From positions 241,864 through 305,863 of the forward strand of contig DDGC01000002.1 in the NCBI GenBank assembly GCA_002337455.1: DNA of 64,000 nt. Direction: 5' to 3'. Below, piece by piece: positions 15,809 to 24,204 of this stretch; within the stretch, counting starts at the first letter, position 1, and every line of letters begins with the position of its first letter. Made by a program: the position numbers and the translations under genes. Source of the stretch: Rhizobiales bacterium UBA1912 (GTDB taxonomy: Bacteria > Pseudomonadota > Alphaproteobacteria > Rhizobiales > Devosiaceae). The notes under the pieces were generated by a model, which saw nothing but the letters and a program-made list of their open reading frames with translations, did not search any database and was not told the origin of the DNA.

Positions 15809-17110
15809 CTAACCCTGATAGCCGAACATGCGCGGCAGCCAGAGGACGGTATCGGGAACGAAGGTGAAGAGGATGAGCGCCGCCAGAAGCGCGCCGAGGA
15901 AGGGCAACGTGTCGCCCACGATGTGGCGCAGCTTGGCTCGCGATATCGACTGCATGACAAAGAGCAGCATGCCGTAGGGCGGGGTTATCAGCCCGATCAT
16001 CACGTTGATGACGACAACGACGCCGAAGTGAACCAGATCGATGCCCAACGCCGCTGCCGAGGGCACGAGCACCGGCACGATGATCAGGATGATCGCGGTG
16101 CCTTCGAGCATGCAGCCCAAGAGCAACAGCACCACATTGACGAAGATCAGGAAGGTGATCGGGTCGAGGTTCCATTCGGTCAGCAAGACGCTGAGGGTGG
16201 CCGGGATGTTTTCGACGGTGACCACGTAATTGAGGACCAGCGCGCCGGCGATCAGCATGCCGATCGAAACGGTGGTCTTGGACGAGGTCACCAGCGACTG
16301 GTAGAGGCTCTTGAGGCTGATTGAGCGGTAGAGAACGATCGAGATGACCAGCGCATAGGCGGCGGCGACGGCCGCGGCCTCGGTGGGCGTGGTGATGCCA
16401 CTGTAGATGCAGAACAGCAGCACGACCGGCATCATCAGGGCCGGGAGCGATGTCCAGGTGATGCGCGGCAGTTCACGCAGCGGCACGGGGTCCTCAACGG
16501 GGAAATCGTTGGTGCGGGCCTTGATATAGACGATGATGGCGAGCGAGACGCCCATGATGGCACCGGGGATGATGCCGGCTAAAAACAGATATCCGATCGA
16601 GGCGTCCGAAACGAGCGCATAGAGCACCATGGGGATCGAGGGCGGAATGATCGGCCCGATCACCGCCGAGGACGCTGTGAGCGCCGCAGCAAAAGAGGCG
16701 GGGTATTTGCCGTCGCGGGTCATGAGCGAATAGATCATCTTGCCCGTGCCGGCGGCGTCGGCAATGGCGGACCCGGACATGCCGGCAAACACCATCGATT
16801 GCAGCACGTTGACCTGAGCCAGGCCACCCCTGAACCGCCCGACCACCGCATTGCACCAGGCCAGGAGCCTGTCGGACAGCGAGCCGGTGTTCATGAACTC
16901 GGCGGCGAGAATAAAGAGCGGCACCGCAAGGATGATGTAGTTGGAATACATGCGGTTGAGGAGCTGCTCGGCGGCGATCCCCATGTCGAGGCCCGACATG
17001 AAAAGATAAAGGATCGAACCGGCTATCATCGACAGCCCGATGGGCAGGCCGAGAACGGCGAGCGCCAGAATCGAGGCGATGCAGACAAAGAAGGGATCGA
17101 GGAGCATCAT
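15809..17110 (-). CDS. TRAP transporter large permease, DctM family (shikimate/quinate locus)
   Basis: 433 residues, about 12 membrane segments; VPLFILAAEFMNTGSLSDRLL, GMSGSAIADAAGTGKM, GPIIPPSIPMVLYAL and LITPPYGMLLFV match the family. Starts within the end of dctQ (ATGA-type overlap at 17107-17110). Likely imports shikimate, quinate or dehydroshikimate, judging only from the aroQ and shikimate dehydrogenase neighbours. Confidence 0.92.
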   Translation of the reverse strand: MMLLDPFFVCIASILALAVLGLPIGLSMIAGSILYLFMSGLDMGIAAEQLLNRMYSNYIILAVPLFILAAEFMNTGSLSDRLLAWCNAVVGRFRGGLAQVNVLQSMVFAGMSGSAIADAAGTGKMIYSLMTRDGKYPASFAAALTASSAVIGPIIPPSIPMVLYALVSDASIGYLFLAGIIPGAIMGVSLAIIVYIKARTNDFPVEDPVPLRELPRITWTSLPALMMPVVLLFCIYSGITTPTEAAAVAAAYALVISIVLYRSISLKSLYQSLVTSSKTTVSIGMLIAGALVLNYVVTVENIPATLSVLLTEWNLDPITFLIFVNVVLLLLGCMLEGTAIILIIVPVLVPSAAALGIDLVHFGVVVVINVMIGLITPPYGMLLFVMQSISRAKLRHIVGDTLPFLGALLAALILFTFVPDTVLWLPRMFGYQG

Positions 17111-17613
17111 TTGGCGGGGCCTTCGAGCTCTTCATCGGCATCGCTGCCCCACACCGCAACGCCCGCCCGCCAGATGTAGCGCGCCATGGTCACAACGGTG
17201 AAAACAATGAAGATTGAATAGACGTAGTCGTAGCGGAATTTGAGGTAGGCGGTCTTTTCCACCTTCATGAACAGCACGTAATCGACGATGGCCGGGAGTG
17301 CGAGACCGAACAGAGCGACAAGCGCGATGGCAGTTATGACCGTCATTATCCGGCGTGCGCGCGAACTGACCGAGCTGTAGACGATGTCGAGCCGCACATC
17401 ATCTCGCGACCGCAAAACGAAAGTCGTCCCGAACAGGACTATCCACACCCACAGGATTGCGCTCAGCTCATAGGCCCAACCGCTCTGCATGCGCAGTCCG
17501 TAGCGGAAGACAATCTGCAGGATGAACAGCGCGAACATGGCGCCAAGCATCAGCGCCAGCACGTTCTCGGCCCGCGCGGCAAGCCAGCGCCCAACGCGCA
17601 ATAGTCCGGACAT
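17107..17613 (-). CDS. TRAP transporter small permease, DctQ family (shikimate/quinate locus)
   Basis: 168 residues, four membrane segments (ALMLGAMFALFILQIVFRYGL, SAILWVWIVLFGTTFVL, ITAIALVALFGLALPAIVDYVLF and a last one around SIFIVFTVVTMARYIW). The ATG at 17613 is chosen for a GGGAGAGG-type ribosome site upstream; the frame stays open 22 codons further. Coupled to dctM by overlap. Confidence 0.88.
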   Translation of the reverse strand: MSGLLRVGRWLAARAENVLALMLGAMFALFILQIVFRYGLRMQSGWAYELSAILWVWIVLFGTTFVLRSRDDVRLDIVYSSVSSRARRIMTVITAIALVALFGLALPAIVDYVLFMKVEKTAYLKFRYDYVYSIFIVFTVVTMARYIWRAGVAVWGSDADEELEGPAK

Positions 17614-17665
17614 GGAAACTCTCCTCTCCCTTACAAGCCACTCCGGCATCAGGGAAATACAGAAA

Positions 17666-17693
17666 GGGCGCCGCGGCAATAACCACGGCGCCC
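17666..17693 (-). other. Intercistronic hairpin between dctP and dctQ
   Basis: Arms GGGCGCCGCGG and CCACGGCGCCC pair over 11 bp with one mismatch around a CAATAA loop. In this position such stems usually protect the binding-protein part of the mRNA or attenuate transcription into the permease genes, giving excess receptor. Confidence 0.6.
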
Positions 17694-17703
17694 GATATGT
17701 GCC

Positions 17704-18690
17704 TTAAAGGGCGTTGATGGCTTCGAGCGCACCCTCGGGCCAGCTGGCCGAGATGTCGGAGTTCAGATACTGCTCCTGAGCGTAGACGCGGAAAGCGTCC
17801 TGGTCCGGCTCGTAGATGTTGAGGCCGGCGGCCTCGAACTCACCGATCAGCTGCTCTTCCATGGCGATGTGTTCGGCCTGGCTCCAGTTGATCGCTTCGC
17901 TGGCAGCGGCCTGGAAGGCTTCCTGATCCTCTGCCGACATGGCGTTCCACGCATCGGACGAGATCACCAGAAGGTCATAGCCGATGAGGTGCGAGGTCAG
18001 AACAATCTGATCCATCACTTCGTAGAACTTCATGTTCTGGACGTTGGGAAGCGGGTTGTCCTGCCCGTCGATGGCGCCGGTCTGGAGGCCGGTATAAACC
18101 TCGGCGTAGTCCATCGGAGTGGGGCTGGCGCCAATGGCACTGCCCAGGAACTGCCATGCATCGCCACCCGGCATGCGCAGGCGCACGCCTTCCATATCGG
18201 CGGGAGTCTGGATTTCCTTGTCGATGCGCAGACCGACCTGACGGGCGCCGAAATAGGTCGGGCCGAGAATATGGATACCGAGCTGCTCTTCGGCCATCTG
18301 CTTGAATTCTTCGCCGACTTCGCTGTCAAAGAAGGCGCGCAGATGGTCGGCATCGCGGAACAGATAGGCCGAAGTCAGAAGCGACCATTCGGGGATCTGG
18401 TTGGAAATGTCCTGAGGGGCAATGTTGCCCATTTCGAGGTTTCCGCGCTGCAGGGCAACGAGTTCGGTACCCTGACGGAAAAGCGTGCCGCCGTAATAGG
18501 GCTCGATAGTGGCAATGTCACGCACAGCATCGGCGAACTGGCCCATCATTCCGGCGCGGATGTCCTGATCGGAAAATACGGCCGAAAACCGGAGCGTCTG
18601 TGCATCCTGAGCCATGACCGGCATCGATACGGCAGCCGCGATTGCAACCGAGCCGAGCATGAGAGCCCGGCGGGTGAGATTTAAAAGCAT
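17704..18690 (-). CDS. TRAP transporter solute-binding protein, DctP family (shikimate/quinate locus)
   Basis: 328 residues from the ATG at 18690 (AAGGAGG upstream). Signal peptide MLLNLTRRALMLGSVAIAAAVSM..., cleavage near VMA-Q (residue 27). RQVGLRIDKEIQTPADMEGVRLRMPGGDAWQFLGSAIGASPTPMDYAEVYTGLQTGAIDGQDNP is the diagnostic DctP core, including the substrate-binding arginine in RLRMPGG. First gene of the dctP-dctQ-dctM-aroQ-glcG operon, behind an AACTAGTT palindrome. Confidence 0.92.
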   Translation of the reverse strand: MLLNLTRRALMLGSVAIAAAVSMPVMAQDAQTLRFSAVFSDQDIRAGMMGQFADAVRDIATIEPYYGGTLFRQGTELVALQRGNLEMGNIAPQDISNQIPEWSLLTSAYLFRDADHLRAFFDSEVGEEFKQMAEEQLGIHILGPTYFGARQVGLRIDKEIQTPADMEGVRLRMPGGDAWQFLGSAIGASPTPMDYAEVYTGLQTGAIDGQDNPLPNVQNMKFYEVMDQIVLTSHLIGYDLLVISSDAWNAMSAEDQEAFQAAASEAINWSQAEHIAMEEQLIGEFEAAGLNIYEPDQDAFRVYAQEQYLNSDISASWPEGALEAINAL

Positions 18691-18779
18691 AACGATCTTC
18701 CTCCTTGTTACGTCCGGCGATGATTGGCGCAGCGTCACGACGCGCGACATCTCCCCTCTCCGTCGCCTGAGTCAAATGT

Positions 18780-18793
18780 ACGAACTAGTTCGT
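18780..18793. promoter_or_regulatory. Palindromic operator ACGAACTAGTTCGT upstream of dctP
   Basis: A perfect 14-bp palindrome, 90 bp before the dctP start and on the other side facing the GntR gene. A near-identical copy lies before the TetR gene at 20660-20673, with the same flanks (TGTACGAACTAGTT then GTTTA). Most simply the TetR binding site. Confidence 0.65.
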
Positions 18794-18955
18794 TTATGTC
18801 AAGCGGCTTTCCGCCTGCTGCACTGCATCTATCGTTACCAAGAACGTATGTCAATTTCCAAAATATCATATGAAACAAATTTGCACCGTGATAACGTGGA
18901 AAGGTGACAAGCGCACAAAGACGTGGCAGGAACAGCCAACGGGGAAAAGACGAGC

Positions 18956-19645
18956 ATGGCAAACGCAAGACCGCTGCACGACACAATGGACGACATTTCC
19001 GACACTGTGGGCGAACAGGCCTTCCGCAAGATTCGCGGCGATATCGTCTCGGGCGATTTAAAGCCCGGACAGAAGCTCAAGCTCGAACATCTCAAAAGCA
19101 AGTATGGCGTCAGCGTTTCCACGCTGCGCGAAATCCTCAACCGGCTGACCACCGAGGATCTGGTGGTGGCCGAAGGACAGCGCGGCTTTGAAGTCAGCCC
19201 CGCCTCGGTGGACAACCTGCGCGAAGTGGGCGATCTCCGCCTCGTTCTGGAAAACCACGCGCTTGCGCTGTCTTTTGCGGCGGGCGACCTTGATTGGGAA
19301 GCAGATGTCGTTGCCGCCCATCATAAGCTCTCGTCGATCGAAAGGGCTCTGCTGGGCGGGGATGCGAACCGGACATTTGAGTGGATCAAATATGACTTTG
19401 CATTCCACCACGCGCTGATTGCGGCCTGCGGCTCGAAATCGCTGCTGGCGATCCACCAGTCGATTTTCGATCGCTTCATGCGCTACCACCTGCTGGCTGC
19501 CAGCTTCCGCGGCGATGGGGTTTCCGAAGATCACAAGGAGCTGTTCCGGCTGGCGCTTGAGCGCGATGTTGCCGGAGCGCAGGCCAAACTGGCCCAGCAC
19601 ATCCATTCGGGCATCGATCACATCCTGAGTACGGGCAGGCTCTAG
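18956..19645 (+). CDS. GntR family regulator, FCD subfamily (shikimate/quinate locus)
   Basis: 229 residues from the ATG at 18956 (an in-frame GTG at 18923 is an alternative). N-terminal winged helix AFRKIRGDIVSGDLKPGQKLKLEHLKSKYGVSVSTLREILNRLTTEDLV; C-terminal FCD domain with metal ligands in DFAFHHALIAACGSKSLL and HKELFRLALERD plus QHIHSGIDH. Divergent from the TRAP operon and convergent with the shikimate dehydrogenase gene, so it probably senses an intermediate of this pathway. Confidence 0.9.
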   Translation: MANARPLHDTMDDISDTVGEQAFRKIRGDIVSGDLKPGQKLKLEHLKSKYGVSVSTLREILNRLTTEDLVVAEGQRGFEVSPASVDNLREVGDLRLVLENHALALSFAAGDLDWEADVVAAHHKLSSIERALLGGDANRTFEWIKYDFAFHHALIAACGSKSLLAIHQSIFDRFMRYHLLAASFRGDGVSEDHKELFRLALERDVAGAQAKLAQHIHSGIDHILSTGRL

Positions 19646-19654
19646 AACTTCCGA

Positions 19655-20578
19655 TCAGGCGGCAGCTTCAAAGCTTCGTTTCATTTCCTCGCGCGAAGGG
19701 GTGCGGCCGGTGAAGAGCTCGAACGCCTTGACCGCCTGGAATATGGCCATTCCCGTTCCCGGCAGTGTTGCGCATCCGATGGCCGCTGCGTGTTTGATCA
19801 GCCTGGTTTCGCGTGGGAAGTAGACGATATCGGCAACCCATTGCCCGGCGTGCAGACATTCTGCATCGACTGGCATGCCGGGATATTTGTCCATGCCGAT
19901 GGGGGTAGCATTGACAATGCCATCAAACGACGCAGCCGACGAGATGTCGGTGACCACCGCCACTTCATAGCCCACCTCCCGCATACGCGCGGCCAGGGCC
20001 TGGGCGCGGGTCGGGTCGGTATCGAACACGAACAGCGCTTCAACACCAACCTCGATCAGGGCGCGCGCCACGGCGGCGCCGGCGCCTCCTGCCCCAATCT
20101 GGAGCACGCGGTTGCGCGGCGCATCGGGCAGGCCGAGCCGGAAGCTTTCAGCAAATCCCCAACAATCGGTGTTGTGCCCGATCCGCTGACCATCCTCGAA
20201 TATCACCGTGTTGACCGCGCCGATCTCACTTGCATCGGGCGCGAGCTGATGGAGGTGTTCGAGGACGGCCTGCTTGAACGGGTGGGTGACGTTGACGCCA
20301 CCGAACCCGACCTTTTCGAGCAGGTCGACGACGTCACCCAGATGCTCATTGCCCAGGGCGAGCGCGTCGAAATCGATCAGATGGTAGTGGTAATCGAGGC
20401 CCTGCCGCTCCCCTTCCTGCCTGTGCATGATGGGAGAAAGCGATGCACCGATGCCTCGGCCCAGCAGTCCGATATGGATTGCCCCTTTGGCGCCGATATC
20501 GAGCAGTTGCGCAAGATTGCCGCCCAAGTTCGCCATGCCTGAAGATCCCGTTTGTGCTGAAGCCGCAGTCAAATGCAT
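19655..20578 (-). CDS. aroE: Shikimate/quinate 5-dehydrogenase, probably NAD-dependent and catabolic
   Basis: 307 residues. Substrate domain: GRGIGASLSPIMHRQEGERQGLDYHYHLIDFD (Ser/Thr pair region), GGVNVTHPFKQAV with the catalytic Lys, and NTDCWGF with the catalytic Asp. Nucleotide domain: QIGAGGAGAAVARALIEVG. After the second strand it has VFDTDPTRAQ, an acidic pocket, instead of the NRT that grips NADP phosphate in biosynthetic AroE, so NAD+ use and a degradative role are likely. Start could be 20578 or the ATG at 20536; neither has a strong ribosome site. Divergent from the TetR gene. Confidence 0.88.
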   Translation of the reverse strand: MHLTAASAQTGSSGMANLGGNLAQLLDIGAKGAIHIGLLGRGIGASLSPIMHRQEGERQGLDYHYHLIDFDALALGNEHLGDVVDLLEKVGFGGVNVTHPFKQAVLEHLHQLAPDASEIGAVNTVIFEDGQRIGHNTDCWGFAESFRLGLPDAPRNRVLQIGAGGAGAAVARALIEVGVEALFVFDTDPTRAQALAARMREVGYEVAVVTDISSAASFDGIVNATPIGMDKYPGMPVDAECLHAGQWVADIVYFPRETRLIKHAAAIGCATLPGTGMAIFQAVKAFELFTGRTPSREEMKRSFEAAA

Positions 20579-20659
20579 TCCCCTTGGGGCAGTTGCCTTG
20601 CCCTTGTGTTTTTTGAGCGTCTCGACCTAAATGCAGGCGCGACAGTAGGTGATTAATGT

Positions 20660-20673
20660 ACGAACTAGTTAGT
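20660..20673. promoter_or_regulatory. AACTAGTT operator between aroE and the TetR gene
   Basis: ACGAACTAGTTAGT differs from the perfect palindrome at 18780-18793 by one base. It lies 14 bases before the TetR start and 81 bases before the aroE start, so it could serve autoregulation and aroE control together. Confidence 0.65.
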
Positions 20674-20687
20674 TTAGTCAATCGGCC

Positions 20688-21374
20688 ATGCGTGGCGGCG
20701 GGGGCGGGATATTGAGCAATACCGAAGACACAAAGCAGCCAAGCCGGCGCCAGCAGGATCCTGAAGGCACGCGGCGTAACATCATCGAGGTCGCATCCAG
20801 CGAGTTCGCCCTTAACGGGCTGGCTGGAGCCCGTATCGACGAAATTGCCGAGAAGACCCGCGCCAGCAAGCGGATGATCTACTATTATTTCGGGGATAAA
20901 GAGGGCCTGTACGTCAGCGCCCTCGAAAACGCCTATCGCGTGGTGCGCGAAGGGGAAGCCGAGCTCGATATCGAAAGCCTGCCGCCGCTCGAAGGCTTAC
21001 GCCGTCTTGTCGGGTTCACGTTCGATCATCATTCCGAGCATGAGGATTTCATCCGCATGGTGATGATCGAAAACATCCATTCGGGCCGCTACATGGAGCG
21101 GTCGCCGGCGCTGCGCGCCGTCAATGAGGCCGCTATCGCCCGGATCGGGTCGATCTATGCCAAGGGCGTGGCAGAGGGCGTTTTCCGGGACGGGCTGGAC
21201 CCGCTGGAAATCCACTGGCAGATCAGCGCGCTGTGCTTTTTCAACGTGTCGAACCGGGCAACGTTCTCGCATCTTTTCGGTCGTGACATGAGCTCGGCCG
21301 AAAACCAGGTGAAGCTCCGCCAGAACGCAATCGATATGGTCTTCAGGTATCTGGCCAAGCCCGAGTACATCTAA
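20688..21374 (+). CDS. TetR family transcriptional regulator (shikimate/quinate locus)
   Basis: 228 residues. HTH: RRNIIEVASSEFALNGLAGARIDEIAEKTRASKRMIYYYFGDKEGLYVSAL is a clean TetR DNA-binding domain; the C-terminal helices form the ligand pocket. The ATG at 20688 may be slightly early, since glycine-rich residues 1-9 are atypical. Divergent from aroE with an AACTAGTT operator in between, it is the likely local repressor for shikimate/quinate uptake and oxidation. Confidence 0.9.
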   Translation: MRGGGGGILSNTEDTKQPSRRQQDPEGTRRNIIEVASSEFALNGLAGARIDEIAEKTRASKRMIYYYFGDKEGLYVSALENAYRVVREGEAELDIESLPPLEGLRRLVGFTFDHHSEHEDFIRMVMIENIHSGRYMERSPALRAVNEAAIARIGSIYAKGVAEGVFRDGLDPLEIHWQISALCFFNVSNRATFSHLFGRDMSSAENQVKLRQNAIDMVFRYLAKPEYI

Positions 21375-21495
21375 ATCCCAGCCCATCGGGACTGACTCTC
21401 GTTGGCGGACATCCATCGGATCGCGACGCCCAAGCTCTTGGCTGCTTTGGAGCGCCCGGCCTCTACGCCGGTTTTGAAAGCGCGTCGGCACCAAT

Positions 21496-21517
21496 AAAGT
21501 AACTCACTTGTGTTATT
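21496..21517 (-). promoter_or_regulatory. Candidate ROK operator, copy A, upstream of the exported PIG-L gene
   Basis: Read on the minus strand it fits AATAAC-N2-AAGT-N3-TTA-N-TTT, the pattern of two copies in the ROK/ABC divergent region at 28759 and 28896. It is 106 bp before the start of the PIG-L gene at 21623. The rest of the 248-base gap after the TetR gene shows nothing else. Confidence 0.6.
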
Positions 21518-21622
21518 GTTTTTACGGACGCATACTCATGGTCAAATTGGACGAACAGATCCAATGCCAGGCGCCGCCGAACGGGCCGCAGGAGCGAAAA
21601 TTTCAAAGGTAGGATTGTCTCG

Positions 21623-24115
21623 ATGACCAAGATCACACGACGCATGTTCATTGCGTCCTTGCCGGCGATGTATGCGGCCACGCACATCCCGGCATGGGCG
21701 GCTCCGCTCAGCGATCTCGACTTGATCGCGCAGCAGAAACTAGAGCCGGCCATTGTTACCCTCTATCGCCGTCTCGAACGGTTGACGTCCACGGCAACGA
21801 TCATGACCACCGGGGCCCACCCCGATGACGAACCTTCTGCGATGCTGGCAGCGCTGCGCCACGTCTATGGCATCCACCCAGTGGTCTATGCCATCACCCG
21901 CGGCGAAGGTGGCCAGAACTCGATCGGGCCGGAACTGGGCTCGGTGCTCGGCGTGCTGCGCACGCGCGAAATGGAAGAAGCCTCGCGCTCGCTCGACGCC
22001 TCGCTGGCATTCGGCAGTTTCGGGCACACTGATTCCGTTCACGATTTCGGCTTTTCCAAGGACCCCAACGAGACAATCGACCAGTGGGGCCGCGACAAGA
22101 TCGTCGAGCGCATGACGGCGGCGTTCCGCAAGTACAAGCCCGACATCATCATGAACTGCTTCCTTGATGTGCCCGGCCAGCACGGCCATCACCGGGCCGC
22201 CACTGTCGCAACGTTCATCGCAGCCGAACTCTCGGGCAATGCACAGGAATTCCCAGATCAGATCGCCGGCGGCCTCGACACGTGGGAAGTGCCAAAAATC
22301 TATCAGCCCGCCTATGGCGGCGGCGGCGGCGTCTATGACGACGAGGTCCCGCCCCCGCCCGTGACGCTTGTGGTTACCGCGCCCGAACGCGACAAGATTT
22401 CCGGCGCGACCTTTCCCCAGATGGGTGAATGGTCCCGCTCCTGCCACCTGACCCAGCGCATGGGCCGCTGGCGGCCCGAACCGCAGACCGAGTGGGAACT
22501 CAACCTCTCCCGCGTCACCGGTGGTGGCGAAGGCGGGCAGGAAAGCGACATCCGCGAGGGGCTGATCGCCACCGTCGGTGACATCGCCGAACTCGATGGC
22601 ATGCCGTCCGATACCGCTGAAGCGCTACGTGAAGCCCAGGGGCTGATCGAGGAAGCCATCGCCGATTATGGCGACCCCGTCGTCGTGCTCGCAAAAGTGG
22701 GCAGAGTGGGCGAAATCATCGACATGGCCCGCGACACCCTGCCCGGTGAATTGCGGGCCAATGTTGCCCACCGGCTGGAGCGCAAGGTCAAGGAGATCGA
22801 CCAGGTTCTGGCGGCCGCGGCCGGCGTGCAGGTCCGCTCCTACACCGAGGGCGGCGATGTGACACCGGGCGACGAAGTGGTCATCAAGACCATCGTCGAT
22901 GGTCCCGACAACGTGACGATCGAAGGTGTCGAGATCGTTGCGCGTGAAGGGCTCATGGCGTCAGGCGAAACAGTGTCCGTTGCCGAGGACGCGCGCTACA
23001 CCAACCCGTTGAGCGAGGAATTCGATCCGCTGGGCGGCAATGGCGATGCGCATACCAAAGTGTCACTCAACATCGGCGGACGCACCGTGGTGCTCGATGT
23101 CGATCTGGAGGACCAGCTCCGCGTGATCCCCAAGGCGTCGATGACAATCGAGCCGAGCGCGATCGTTTTCAACACCACTGCCGAGCTGGGGCCCGTGCCC
23201 CTGACGGCGACGCTGACCAACGCGACGCTGGGCGACCTGTCCATGCCGGTTCCCGATGGCTGGGCACTCGATGAAACCGACCGCGCCTCGGAGATGAGCG
23301 GTACGTTTGAACTTGTTCCGCCCGAGGGGCTCGCGCAATCGCGCTTCGATATCGAGCCTGAACTGTTGGGCGAGCAGGCCTATCAGATCGACGTTTTCAC
23401 CTACCCCCATATCGGCCGGTCGGTCGTCCCCACCACCGTATCGGTTCCGGTACAGGCTGTTGGCGCCGAGCTGCCATCGGTAACGCTTATCGGCTACGTA
23501 TCGGGCGGCAACGACAATGTCGGGCTCTGGATGGCACGTCTGGGCCTCGACGTCGTGGAACTCTCGCCCGAGGATATTTCGAGCGGCACATATGGGGATC
23601 TTCGCACTATCGTTGTCGGCATCTTTGCGTTCGGGCGTCGCCCCGACCTGGCCGAAAACATTGGCGCCATCCATGAATGGGTGCGCAATGGCGGACACCT
23701 GGTGACGCTTTATCACCGTCCGTCCGATGGCTGGGATCCCGAAACCATTCCGGTCGCCTATCTCAAGATCGGCTCGCCCTCGATCCGGTTCCGGGTTACC
23801 GACGCCAACGCCGAGGTCGATGTTCTCGAACCCGACCACCCGTTGCTCAACTACCCCAACACCATCGGGGCAGACGACTGGGCGAACTGGGACAAGGAAC
23901 GCGGGCTGTATTTTGCCGAGGAATGGGACGAGGTCTACAAACCCCTTCTCGCCATGCATGACAGCGGCGAAGACCCGCTCAGCGGCTCGTTGCTTTCGGC
24001 CCAGATCGGGGCCGGACGGCACACCCACACCAGCCTGATCCTGCACCACCAGCTCGACCATCTCGTGCCCGGTGCCTTCCGTCTGCTGGCCAATCTCGTC
24101 CAGCCAGCCGAATAG
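21623..24115 (+). CDS. Tat-exported PIG-L (LmbE) family protein with C-terminal GATase-like domain
   Basis: 830 residues. The N-terminus TRRMFIAS followed by a hydrophobic stretch ending AWA (residue 26) is a twin-arginine signal. A PIG-L deacetylase domain follows: zinc motif HPDDE at 66-70, RGEGGQN, REMEEA, and GQHGHHRA with the third zinc histidine. The middle (about 370-590) is beta-rich, and the C-terminus (about 600-830) resembles class I amidotransferase-fold domains (NDNVGLWMARLGLDVVEL, GGHLVTLYHRPSDGW). PIG-L enzymes remove acyl groups from N-acylated sugars; this one would act in the periplasm. A cytosolic paralogue lies at 25096-27447. Followed by a strong terminator. Confidence 0.85.
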   Translation: MTKITRRMFIASLPAMYAATHIPAWAAPLSDLDLIAQQKLEPAIVTLYRRLERLTSTATIMTTGAHPDDEPSAMLAALRHVYGIHPVVYAITRGEGGQNSIGPELGSVLGVLRTREMEEASRSLDASLAFGSFGHTDSVHDFGFSKDPNETIDQWGRDKIVERMTAAFRKYKPDIIMNCFLDVPGQHGHHRAATVATFIAAELSGNAQEFPDQIAGGLDTWEVPKIYQPAYGGGGGVYDDEVPPPPVTLVVTAPERDKISGATFPQMGEWSRSCHLTQRMGRWRPEPQTEWELNLSRVTGGGEGGQESDIREGLIATVGDIAELDGMPSDTAEALREAQGLIEEAIADYGDPVVVLAKVGRVGEIIDMARDTLPGELRANVAHRLERKVKEIDQVLAAAAGVQVRSYTEGGDVTPGDEVVIKTIVDGPDNVTIEGVEIVAREGLMASGETVSVAEDARYTNPLSEEFDPLGGNGDAHTKVSLNIGGRTVVLDVDLEDQLRVIPKASMTIEPSAIVFNTTAELGPVPLTATLTNATLGDLSMPVPDGWALDETDRASEMSGTFELVPPEGLAQSRFDIEPELLGEQAYQIDVFTYPHIGRSVVPTTVSVPVQAVGAELPSVTLIGYVSGGNDNVGLWMARLGLDVVELSPEDISSGTYGDLRTIVVGIFAFGRRPDLAENIGAIHEWVRNGGHLVTLYHRPSDGWDPETIPVAYLKIGSPSIRFRVTDANAEVDVLEPDHPLLNYPNTIGADDWANWDKERGLYFAEEWDEVYKPLLAMHDSGEDPLSGSLLSAQIGAGRHTHTSLILHHQLDHLVPGAFRLLANLVQPAE

Positions 24116-24141
24116 TTGCCAAAGGCCAGGCTGTGACGATG

Positions 24142-24170
24142 AGCGCCCCGGTTCACCGGGGCGCTTTTTT
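24142..24170 (+). terminator. Rho-independent terminator after the exported PIG-L gene
   Basis: Perfect 10-bp stem AGCGCCCCGG / CCGGGGCGCT, loop TTCA, followed by six T. Located 26 bases after the PIG-L stop codon. Confidence 0.9.
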
Positions 24171-24204
24171 GTTGGGCGAGGGTCACCCCGCCAACCAAAC
24201 CCCG

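Noticed and set aside
18866..18873. TCATATGA palindrome before the GntR gene at 18956 as its operator
   Set aside because: Only 8 bp, with no convincing second copy at a related promoter.
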